Origin: Brevundimonas pondensis
Lineage (GTDB): Bacteria; Pseudomonadota; Alphaproteobacteria; Caulobacterales; Caulobacteraceae
Assembly (NCBI RefSeq): GCF_017487345.1
Contig: NZ_CP062006.1
Location: 1,370,001 to 1,434,000 of the forward strand
Direction: 5' to 3'
DNA length: 64,000 bases
Shown here: positions 57,880-64,000 of the stretch, one piece after another
Layout: each line of letters opens with the position of its first letter
Position numbering within the stretch: the first letter of the stretch is position 1
Translations under genes and position numbers: made by a program
The notes under the pieces: generated by a model
Database searches by the model: none
Told to the model about the DNA's origin: nothing
What the model saw: the letters and a program-made list of their open reading frames with translations, nothing else

Positions 57880-59016
57880 ATGGACTTCGCCCTCAACGAC
57901 GACCAGCGCGCCATTCAGGACGCGGCGCGGGCCTTTGCCGACGCTGAACTGGCGCCGCACTCGGCCCAGTGGGACGAGGACAAGCATTTCCCGGTCGACG
58001 TGATGAAGTCGGCGGCCGAGATGGGCTTCTGCGGCATCTATACCGGTGAAGAGCACGGGGGCATGGCCCTGGGCCGCGTCGAGGCGGCGGTGATCTTCGA
58101 GGAGCTGTCGCGCGGAGACGTGGCGACGGCGGCCTTTATCTCGATCCACAATATGGCGACGTGGATGATCGACAAGTTCGGCTCTGCTGAACTGCGCTCG
58201 CGCTTCGTGCCGTCGCTGGTGGCGATGGACAAGATGGCCAGCTACTGCCTGACCGAGCCGGGCTCGGGGTCGGACGCGGCGGCGCTGCGGACGACGGCGG
58301 TGCGCGACGGCGACCACTATGTGCTGAACGGCTCCAAGGCCTTCATTTCCGGCGCGGGCGTGTCGGACGTCTATGTCGTCATGGTCCGCACCGGCGGCGA
58401 GGGGGCGAAGGGCGTCTCGACCATCGTGGTCGAGGCGGGGACGCCCGGTCTGTCGTTCGGCGCCAATGAGAAGAAGATGGGCTGGAACGCCCAGCCGACC
58501 GCCGTGGTCAGCTTCGACGACTGCCGCGTGCCGGTCGGCAATCTGGTGGGCGAGGAGGGCGCGGGCTTCAAATACGCCATGGCCGGTCTGGACGGCGGGC
58601 GCCTGAACATCGCCGCCTGCTCGCTGGGCGGGGCGCGGCTGGCGCTGGAGACGGCGCAGGAATACGTGACCACGCGCAAGCAGTTCGGTCAGGCTATCGG
58701 CCAGTTTCAGGCCCTGCAGTTCCGCCTGGCCGACATGGCGACGGACCTGGAGGCGGCGCGCCTGATGGTGCAGCGCGGGGCCTGGGCCATCGACAACAAC
58801 CACCCGGAAAAGACCAAGTGGTGCGCCATGGCCAAGCGTCTGGCCACCGACGCCTGCTTCCAGCTGGCTGACGAAGCGCTGCAACTGCACGGCGGCTACG
58901 GCTATCTGAAGGACTATCCGCTGGAGCGGATCGTGCGCGACCTGCGGGTCCACCGCATCCTGGAAGGCACCAACGAGATCATGCGCGTCATCATCGCGCG
59001 GGAGCTGGCCCGATGA
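57880..59016 (+). CDS. Acyl-CoA dehydrogenase, probably isobutyryl-CoA type
   Basis: A 378-residue FAD enzyme oxidising a short acyl-CoA at the alpha-beta bond. Blocks: YCLTEPGSGSDAAALRT (flavin contact), GSKAFISGAG, RKQFGQAIGQFQALQFRLADM (read in part), and the C-terminal RILEGTNEIMRVIIAREL. The partner gene encodes 3-hydroxyisobutyryl-CoA hydrolase, coupled by an ATGA overlap, which argues for valine catabolism and hence isobutyryl-CoA as substrate. GGGAG precedes the ATG. Confidence 0.93.
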   Translation: MDFALNDDQRAIQDAARAFADAELAPHSAQWDEDKHFPVDVMKSAAEMGFCGIYTGEEHGGMALGRVEAAVIFEELSRGDVATAAFISIHNMATWMIDKFGSAELRSRFVPSLVAMDKMASYCLTEPGSGSDAAALRTTAVRDGDHYVLNGSKAFISGAGVSDVYVVMVRTGGEGAKGVSTIVVEAGTPGLSFGANEKKMGWNAQPTAVVSFDDCRVPVGNLVGEEGAGFKYAMAGLDGGRLNIAACSLGGARLALETAQEYVTTRKQFGQAIGQFQALQFRLADMATDLEAARLMVQRGAWAIDNNHPEKTKWCAMAKRLATDACFQLADEALQLHGGYGYLKDYPLERIVRDLRVHRILEGTNEIMRVIIARELAR

Positions 59017-60059
59017 GCGACGCTGAAGTTCTGACGCGCATCGAAGGCGGCGTCGGTCGCATCACCCTGAACCGGCCCAAGGCGATTCATGCGCTGAACC
59101 GGGGCATGTGCGAGGCGATGATTGAGGCGCTGCTGGCGTGGCGCGGCGACGACGCGGTGTCGTCGGTGCTGATCGACCATGCGGGCGAGCGCGGCTTCTG
59201 TGCCGGGGGCGACATCCGCATGATCGCCGAGAGCGGGGCAGGGGATGCGTCGGAGGCCAAGGCCTTCTTCAGGACCGAGTATCAGCTGAACCATCTGATG
59301 TTCGAATACCTCAAGCCGATCACGGCCATCGTGGACGGCATCGTCATGGGCGGGGGCGTGGGCATCAGCGAGCCGGCAGATGTCCGTATCGCCACCGAGC
59401 GGACCACCTACGCCATGCCCGAGACAGGCATCGGCCTGTTCCCTGACGTGGGCGGCGGCTGGTTCCTGCCGCGGCTGCCGGGGCAGACGGGCGTCTGGCT
59501 GGCGCTGACGGGCGCACGCCTGAAGGCGGCGGACACGGTGGCCCTGGGCATCCATACCCATTTCACGCCAAGCGAAGGCGTCGAGGTGCTGAAGGCCGAA
59601 CTGCTGGCGGCGCCCGCTGATCCCAAGGCCGTGGTTGACCGTCTGGCGGGCGACGCCGGTCCGGCTCCGTTGGACGCGCACCGCGAGGCCATCGACCGGC
59701 TGTTCGCCTTCGATACCGTCGAGGAGATCTTCGCCGCGCTGGAGGCCGATGGTTCGGACTGGGCGCTGAAGCAGCTCGGCATCCTGAAGACCAAGTCGCC
59801 GCAGTCGCTGAAGGTTTCGCTGCGCCAGATCCGCACCGGGGCAGGCCTGGCGTCCTTCGCCGAGAACATGGCGATGGAATATGCGCTGGGCGGTCGGGTG
59901 GTGCAGACCCATGACTTCCAGGAAGGCGTGCGCGCCGTCATCGTCGACAAGGACAACGTCCCGAAGTGGTCCCCCGCCGACCTGTCGGGCGTCAGCGACG
60001 CGACGCTGGACGCTCTGTTCGCGCCTCTGCCCGCCGACGAGGCTTGGTCGCCGCTCTGA
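59013..60059 (+). CDS. 3-hydroxyisobutyryl-CoA hydrolase / enoyl-CoA hydratase family
   Basis: A 348-residue crotonase-fold protein. The length and the pattern GERGFCAGGDIRMIAE, GIVMGGGVGISEPADVRIATE (read in part) and PETGIGLFPDVGGGWFLPRLPG fit HIBCH rather than a short enoyl-CoA hydratase. It would hydrolyse 3-hydroxyisobutyryl-CoA in the valine pathway, two steps after the dehydrogenase with which it overlaps by 4 nt. The intervening hydratase must be encoded elsewhere. Confidence 0.92.
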   Translation: MSDAEVLTRIEGGVGRITLNRPKAIHALNRGMCEAMIEALLAWRGDDAVSSVLIDHAGERGFCAGGDIRMIAESGAGDASEAKAFFRTEYQLNHLMFEYLKPITAIVDGIVMGGGVGISEPADVRIATERTTYAMPETGIGLFPDVGGGWFLPRLPGQTGVWLALTGARLKAADTVALGIHTHFTPSEGVEVLKAELLAAPADPKAVVDRLAGDAGPAPLDAHREAIDRLFAFDTVEEIFAALEADGSDWALKQLGILKTKSPQSLKVSLRQIRTGAGLASFAENMAMEYALGGRVVQTHDFQEGVRAVIVDKDNVPKWSPADLSGVSDATLDALFAPLPADEAWSPL

Positions 60060-60084
60060 AAACATCGCTGCGGCGCAACATTTG

Positions 60085-60113
60085 TTGTTCCGAAGGCCTG
60101 ACAGGACTATCTA
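60085..60113 (+). promoter_or_regulatory. Candidate promoter of the DAHP synthase gene; the transcript may be leaderless
   Basis: TTGTTC at 60085-60090, 17 nt, then TATCTA at 60108-60113. The ATG at 60120 lies 6-7 nt after the -10 element, where transcription should start. No ribosome-binding site fits between. Confidence 0.45.
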
Positions 60114-60119
60114 GGCGGC

Positions 60120-61490
60120 ATGAGTAAGCGCTGGACCCCTGAATCCTGGAGAAACAAGCCCGTCGTCCATATGCCGACGGACTATCCTGACATGGCCGAA
60201 CTGGCCCGTGTCGAAGACGAGCTGCGGGCCATGCCGCCCCTGGTGTTTGCCGGCGAGGCCCGCAAACTGACCCAGCATCTCGCACAGGTGGAGGCGGGCA
60301 ACGCCTTCCTGCTTCAGGGCGGCGACTGCGCCGAGAGCTTCAAGGAGTTCTCGACCGACAACATCCGCGACACCTTCCGCCTGATCCTGCAGATGGCGGT
60401 GGTCCTGACCTTCGCCGGCCGCAAGCCGGTGGTGAAGGTCGGCCGCATCGCCGGTCAGTTCGCCAAGCCGCGCTCGTCGCCGCTGGAAGAGATCGGCGGG
60501 GTCGAGCTGCCGTCCTATCGCGGCGACATCATCAACGGCATGGGCTTCACCGCTGAAGAGCGCGTGCCCGATCCGCAGCGCCTGCTGAAGGCCTACAACC
60601 AGTCGGCCTCGACGCTGAACTTGCTGCGCGCCTTCGCCGGCGGCGGCTATGCCGACCTGTACAATATCCATCGCTGGACCCTGGGCTTCGCCGACAACGG
60701 CGCGGGCGCAGCCTACCGGGAGCTGGCCGACAAGATCACCGAGGCCCTGGCCTTCATGGAGGCGGTCGGCGTCACGCCCGAGACGCATCCTGACCTGTCG
60801 CGCGTCGAGGTCTTCACCAGCCACGAAGCCCTGCTGCTGAACGTCGAGAGCGCCCTGACGCGGCTGGAAGGCTCATCGGGCGAATGGTTCGACACCTCGG
60901 CCCACATGCTGTGGATCGGCGAGCGCACCCGTCAGCTAGACGGCGCGCATATCGAGTTCATGCGCGGCATCTCGAACCCCATCGGCGTGAAGTGCGGGCC
61001 CACCATGACGGCGGAGGACATCCTGCCGCTGATCGACGCCCTGAACCCGAACAATATTCCTGGGCGCCTGACCCTGATCGGCCGCTTTGGTCATGACAAG
61101 GTCGGTGATCGCCTGCCGGCGCTGATGCGGGCGGTGAAGGCCGAGGGCAAGCGCGTCATCTGGTCGATCGACCCGATGCACGGCAACACCCTCAAGGCGG
61201 CCAACGGCTACAAGACCCGGCCGTTCGACCGCGTCATGGGCGAGGTTCGCACCTTCATCGACGTGGCCGAGGCTGAGGGCGTCCACCCCGGCGGCGTCCA
61301 CCTGGAGATGACCGGCCAGAACGTCACCGAATGCCTGGGCGGCGCCCAGGCGGTGACCGAGGACGATCTGTCGAGCCGCTATCACACCCACTGCGATCCG
61401 CGCCTCAATGCCGATCAGGCGCTGGAGCTGGCCTTCCTGGTCGCTGAGCGTCTCAAGGCCGGGCGTCAGGCCCGCGCCGAGGCCGCGTGA
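60120..61490 (+). CDS. aroF: Class II 3-deoxy-7-phosphoheptulonate (DAHP) synthase
   Basis: First step of the shikimate pathway, the plant/mycobacterial-like class II enzyme. The 456-residue length is typical. Signature parts are [51 protein letters not shown]-like [12 protein letters not shown], and [20 protein letters not shown] (read in part). It lacks an obvious added regulatory domain. Its stop overlaps the GTG of the prephenate dehydratase gene by 4 nt, linking the entry of the pathway with the Phe branch. Confidence 0.96.
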   Translation: MSKRWTPESWRNKPVVHMPTDYPDMAELARVEDELRAMPPLVFAGEARKLTQHLAQVEAGNAFLLQGGDCAESFKEFSTDNIRDTFRLILQMAVVLTFAGRKPVVKVGRIAGQFAKPRSSPLEEIGGVELPSYRGDIINGMGFTAEERVPDPQRLLKAYNQSASTLNLLRAFAGGGYADLYNIHRWTLGFADNGAGAAYRELADKITEALAFMEAVGVTPETHPDLSRVEVFTSHEALLLNVESALTRLEGSSGEWFDTSAHMLWIGERTRQLDGAHIEFMRGISNPIGVKCGPTMTAEDILPLIDALNPNNIPGRLTLIGRFGHDKVGDRLPALMRAVKAEGKRVIWSIDPMHGNTLKAANGYKTRPFDRVMGEVRTFIDVAEAEGVHPGGVHLEMTGQNVTECLGGAQAVTEDDLSSRYHTHCDPRLNADQALELAFLVAERLKAGRQARAEAA

Positions 61491-62059
61491 CCACGCCGAC
61501 CGAAGACGAAGGGCCGGGCCGCGTCGCCTATCAGGGCGCGCCCGGCGCCTTCAGCCATGAAGCCTGCCTCGACCTGCGTCCGTGGGACGAGGCGGTGGGC
61601 TATGAGACCTTTCAGGGGGCGATCGAGGCCCTGTTGTCGGGCGATTGCCAGTCGGCGCTGATCCCGGTCGAGAATTCGACCATCGGCGTGGTCGAGCCTG
61701 CCGCCAGTCTGGTGCGGGAGGCGGGGCTGACGGTGGTCAGCGAAGCCTGGCGTCCGATCCGGCTGGCCCTTCTGGGCCTGCCCGAGGCGCGACTGTCGGA
61801 CATCCGGACGGCCGAGAGCCACCCGGTGGCCCTGCAGCAGTGCTCGAAAGCCCTGGGCGAAATGCGCATCGCCTCGGTCGAGGTCTTCGACACGGGCGGC
61901 GCCGCCGCCGCCGTGGCCGAAGCGGGCGACGTGACCCGCGCCGCCGTGGCGCCGGCTCGTGCAGCCGAGGTTTATGGCCTGTCGGTTCTGCGCAACGATC
62001 TGCAGGATTTCAGCGACAACCGGACGCGATTTGTCCTGTTAAGCGCCCCTCAGGGTTGA
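61487..62059 (+). CDS. pheA: Prephenate dehydratase, catalytic domain only
   Basis: Converts prephenate to phenylpyruvate. It has 190 residues. The N-terminal [14 protein letters not shown], the block [20 protein letters not shown], and the catalytic TRF motif (180-182) in [11 protein letters not shown] are present. The protein stops 8 residues after TRF. The family normally continues for about 90 residues as an ACT domain that binds Phe and gives feedback inhibition. The chain is complete, not frameshifted as far as I can see. The GTG start overlaps the DAHP synthase stop. Confidence 0.93.
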   Translation: MTTPTEDEGPGRVAYQGAPGAFSHEACLDLRPWDEAVGYETFQGAIEALLSGDCQSALIPVENSTIGVVEPAASLVREAGLTVVSEAWRPIRLALLGLPEARLSDIRTAESHPVALQQCSKALGEMRIASVEVFDTGGAAAAVAEAGDVTRAAVAPARAAEVYGLSVLRNDLQDFSDNRTRFVLLSAPQG

Positions 62060-62084
62060 CTGCGCATAGTCTTTGCGCGCTTAA
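62056..62084 (+). promoter_or_regulatory. Possible promoter in front of the aromatic leader frame
   Basis: TTGACT (62056-62061) overlaps the pheA stop. Seventeen nt downstream is GCTTAA, a weak -10. A small hairpin (GCGCA ... TGCGC) sits in the spacer. If active, it would give the leader and chorismate mutase their own transcript. Confidence 0.3.
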
Positions 62085-62127
62085 GAGAGGATCGGATCGA
62101 CCCTGATCCTGAAACCGGACCGGATTC

Positions 62128-62229
62128 ATGTCCTCGCTGCGCGCACAACTGACCCTTGAAACCACCACGCGCGCGGTGGCCGGCTTTTATTTTGGCTACG
62201 GCTATTACGGCTTTCGATACGCCGGCTGA
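62128..62229 (+). CDS. Putative Phe/Tyr-rich leader peptide upstream of chorismate mutase
   Basis: A 33-codon frame, ATG at 62128 to TGA at 62227-62229. Residues 20-31 read FYFGYGYYGFRY: three Phe and five Tyr in twelve positions. Codons there include TTT three times and TAT twice, although the surrounding genes nearly always use TTC and TAC. The frame lies between pheA and the chorismate mutase gene and is followed by alternative RNA stems. This is the architecture of an amino-acid attenuation leader; the peptide itself would have no other role. The ribosome-binding site is weak (GGACCGGATTC). Confidence 0.7.
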   Translation: MSSLRAQLTLETTTRAVAGFYFGYGYYGFRYAG

Positions 62230-62295
62230 GGCGTCGGGCTTCTAACCAACCCTGACTGTCTCGCTGGCGACCGCTCCTTTCGAGCGGCCCGTGCA

Positions 62296-62354
62296 CGCGT
62301 TCCTGCCTGATGTTTCGGCGGACGCGATCTCCCCATCGAAATTCCATGCCGAAA
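62296..62354 (+). promoter_or_regulatory. Mutually exclusive RNA stems before the chorismate mutase start
   Basis: Stem E pairs CGCGT (62296-62300) plus CTGCC (62303-62307) with GGCGG (62317-62321) plus ACGCG (62322-62326). Stem F pairs TTTCGGC (62313-62319) with GCCGAAA (62348-62354), seven perfect pairs. They share 62317-62319 and cannot coexist. Stem F ends 10 nt before the ATG and would cover the ribosome-binding region. No U-run follows either stem, so translational control is more likely than termination. Confidence 0.45.
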
Positions 62355-62364
62355 GCCAAATCCC

Positions 62365-63126
62365 ATGTCGCAATCCAACATCCAGCAAGTCTGGCCCGCT
62401 GAAACCGTCGAGCTGAGCCCCGAGCAGAAGGCGCTGGCCGCCCTGCGCGCCGAGATCGACAGCCTGGATGATCAGATCCTGAACCTGTTCGAGCGCCGTC
62501 TCGCCGTCGCCGCCCAGGTCGGCAAGGCCAAGGACGCGCCGACTGGCCCCCACACCAAGCTGCGTCCCGACCGCGAACAGGCCGTTCAGGCCCGCGTCCT
62601 GAAGCAGTGCGAACCTGAAAACCGCGAGGCGGTCGAGCACCTGTGGCGCGAGATCGTCGGCTGGGGTCTGGCCCGTCAGGGCCGGCTGCAGGTCCATGTC
62701 TGGGCCCCGATCGATCCGGCCAAGGCCGTGGACGGCGCCCGCTTGCGCTTCGGCGCCGCCGCTGACATCAAGCTGGTCCGCGACCCGCAGGCCGCTCTGG
62801 CCCATGCCGCCGAAGGCCATGGCGTCTCGGTGCTGTCGATCAATACCGAGGACGCCTGGTGGATGGGTCTGCGTCGCGAATGGTCGATGCTGAGCGTCTT
62901 CGACGGCTACGGCGGTGAAACCCCGACCTCGCTGGCCGTGGGCAAGATCGATCCGCCGGCCCTGCCGACGGGGCGTCGCGTGGTGGTGACGGTCGGGGGC
63001 GACGCCGGCGACGGCTCGGGCGCGCGCCGCTGGGGCCTGAACACCAACCACGGCTGGACCCTGGCCCTGACCGACGCCGACGTGGCGCCGGGCGATGTGG
63101 AAGGCTGCGTCGGCGCCATCGGCTGA
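62365..63126 (+). CDS. Chorismate mutase domain protein with an unassigned C-terminal domain
   Basis: A 253-residue protein. Residues ~20-105 are a type II (AroQ-class) chorismate mutase helix bundle: LAALRAEIDSLDDQILNLFERRLAVAAQVGKAK (read in part), then KLRPDREQAVQARVL. Chorismate is converted to prephenate, the substrate of the PheA encoded just upstream. The remaining ~150 residues (from LQVHVWAPIDPAK) match no family I know; part of it faintly resembles a prephenate dehydratase-like lobe. It could be the sensor that PheA lacks, but that is speculation. The ATG at 62365 has a poor ribosome-binding site. Confidence 0.85.
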   Translation: MSQSNIQQVWPAETVELSPEQKALAALRAEIDSLDDQILNLFERRLAVAAQVGKAKDAPTGPHTKLRPDREQAVQARVLKQCEPENREAVEHLWREIVGWGLARQGRLQVHVWAPIDPAKAVDGARLRFGAAADIKLVRDPQAALAHAAEGHGVSVLSINTEDAWWMGLRREWSMLSVFDGYGGETPTSLAVGKIDPPALPTGRRVVVTVGGDAGDGSGARRWGLNTNHGWTLALTDADVAPGDVEGCVGAIG

Positions 63127-63195
63127 TGAAGGTGTGAACGGGCGTTAAGCCTGTTCTTCAACCCTGTCTCAAAAGACTGGGTTCAGCATGACGGC

Positions 63196-63837
63196 ATGAA
63201 CGCTTCCGTCATTCTGCGGCTCGGATCGGTCGGCGCCCTCGCGGCGCTGCTGTCCGGCTGCGGCATGGCGGAGGCCGATCCCCATCGTTTCGAGGGCGTA
63301 GCCAAGAACATCGCGGCCATTCCCCTGTCGACGAAGCCTGAAGCCAGACGTGAGCCCGCCGGGCCGCGCAACGCCGAGGAGGCGGGGCTGAGGCCTTTGA
63401 AGGTCGAGCTTCTGACGCCGCATCAGCTTTGGGACGCCCGTGACGGGCTGACCGCCAAGGCTGCCGCTGTCCTGCCAGCCGTGCCGGCGGTTTTCCATGA
63501 TCCCGAGGCCCCGGCGGACGTGCAGGCTGCGCAGCGGGCTGAGGCTCAGCCGTCGCGTCCCGCCGCAGTCGCGGTCGCTGCTGCGCCTGCCGTTCTGATC
63601 CAACTTGGAGCCTACGCCAGTCAGGCTTCGGCCCAGGCGGCCTGGGAGCGTTTGGGACAGGGGAGCCAAGGCCTGAACCCGGTGTTTGAGCCGGTCGAGG
63701 TCAACGGTCGGCGACTGGTGCGGTTGAAGGTTCGCGCCGGATCGGCTCAGGCTTCGGCGCTTTGCGCCAAGGCGGCGGCGTCCGATCCGTGGTGCGTGCG
63801 GGCCGCAGAGGCGGCGTCGTCCACAGGCGCGGCTTAA
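63196..63837 (+). CDS. SPOR-domain lipoprotein
   Basis: A 213-residue lipoprotein. The signal peptide ends with the lipobox LLSGC, and C22 would be lipidated. A Pro/Ala-rich linker follows. The C-terminal SPOR domain starts near VLIQLGAYASQASAQAAWERL (read in part) and ends about residue 200 with a cysteine pair (LCAKAAASDPWC). SPOR domains bind denuded glycan at the septum, so a role in division-site peptidoglycan is likely. It is immediately upstream of mipZ. Confidence 0.88.
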   Translation: MNASVILRLGSVGALAALLSGCGMAEADPHRFEGVAKNIAAIPLSTKPEARREPAGPRNAEEAGLRPLKVELLTPHQLWDARDGLTAKAAAVLPAVPAVFHDPEAPADVQAAQRAEAQPSRPAAVAVAAAPAVLIQLGAYASQASAQAAWERLGQGSQGLNPVFEPVEVNGRRLVRLKVRAGSAQASALCAKAAASDPWCVRAAEAASSTGAA

Positions 63838-63849
63838 GGTTTCGTTGAC
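63834..63849 (+). promoter_or_regulatory. CtrA-like site upstream of mipZ
   Basis: TTAA, 7 nt, TTGAC: one mismatch from the Caulobacter CtrA consensus TTAA-N7-TTAA(C). It overlaps the stop of the SPOR gene, about 85-100 nt before the mipZ ATG. Confidence 0.3.
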
Positions 63850-63901
63850 GACTGACGCCCTTGGCCCGATCTAGGGCGTCTGGGACGGGCCGCGACCACT
63901 T

Positions 63902-63906
63902 GAGTC
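63902..63906. promoter_or_regulatory. GANTC (CcrM) methylation site upstream of mipZ
   Basis: GAGTC, 28 nt before the mipZ start. In Caulobacter crescentus mipZ transcription is activated through CcrM methylation and GcrA. A site in the corresponding place fits that control, but a 5-mer alone is weak proof. Confidence 0.4.
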
Positions 63907-63933
63907 GCGTCCGTCGAAACATCGGGGTCCAAC

Positions 63934-64000
63934 ATGGCGCAGCCTCAGGTCATCGTCATCGGCAATGAAAAGGGCGGGGCCGGCAAGTCCACCCTGGCCA
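63934..64000 (+). CDS. mipZ: MipZ, ParA-like division-site ATPase (5' end only)
   Basis: The first 22 codons are present: MAQPQVIVIGNEKGGAGKST and two further residues, containing the deviant Walker A of ParA/MinD ATPases. The start with VIVIGNEKGGAGKST closely matches Caulobacterales MipZ, which forms a gradient from the ParB-bound origins and blocks FtsZ away from midcell. An ordinary ParA cannot be excluded from so short a piece, but the SPOR protein upstream and a Caulobacterales background support MipZ. Confidence 0.8.
   Translation, partial: MAQPQVIVIGNEKGGAGKSTLA

Overview
The window is a continuous stretch of high-GC alphaproteobacterial chromosome. Several genes point to the Caulobacterales: a MipZ-type ParA ATPase, HdaA, a solitary motB, NDUFA12 beside a DUF2155 protein, a class II DAHP synthase, and the Aat/AccC/AccB/AroQ block. 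Genus Brevundimonas is my best guess, from overall character rather than from any diagnostic sequence. Nearly all the DNA is coding, and many junctions are 1-4 nt stop/start overlaps. GTG and TTG starts are common. I see no rRNA, tRNA, CRISPR array, phage or intact insertion sequence. Mobile-looking material is limited to palindromic intergenic repeats and one AT-richer patch.

Layout. 1-8.4 kb: the N-terminal part of an ABC-F ATPase, ndk, a secreted M13 peptidase, purN and purM separated by a secreted S10 carboxypeptidase, and RNase D. 8.4-15.3 kb: a VOC protein, the ppk1-ppx polyphosphate pair, hdaA (brake on DnaA) and aspS. 15.3-19.5 kb: two secreted pentapeptide-repeat proteins next to a large ribonucleotide-reductase-like protein that keeps the TSCPD and zinc-ribbon tail but shows no recognisable catalytic centre. 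19.7-25.5 kb: NDUFA12, DUF2155, aat, accC-accB-aroQ, an AT-richer patch with a small membrane protein, and thiS and thiG separated by a perfect 30-bp inverted repeat. 25.6-34.6 kb: a TPR protein, an anchored DsbA-like protein, an M48-TPR protease, RNase E with a long upstream region, a cell-wall amidase, and a UDG/NYN pair.

35-44.3 kb is a dense housekeeping run: folK, a cupin, rpoZ, a bifunctional (p)ppGpp enzyme, a LOG-family protein, pyrE, pdxJ-acpS, and lepB-rnc-era. 44.3-48.2 kb carries four unrelated genes between era and recO. 48.2-57.6 kb: recO, a nitronate monooxygenase-like protein, parC, lemA and an HtpX-like protease, a palindromic repeat pair, bpt, motB, a flavin reductase and hemB. 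57.9-60.1 kb is a two-gene valine-catabolism operon behind a perfect 12-bp palindrome.

60.1-63.1 kb is an aromatic amino acid block: class II DAHP synthase, a prephenate dehydratase that lacks its usual ACT domain, and a chorismate mutase protein. In front of the chorismate mutase lies a 33-codon open frame whose end encodes eight Phe/Tyr in twelve residues, followed by mutually exclusive RNA stems. This looks like a leader-peptide attenuation switch and is the most interesting signal in the window. The window ends with a SPOR lipoprotein and the first codons of mipZ, which has a GANTC methylation site in its upstream region.
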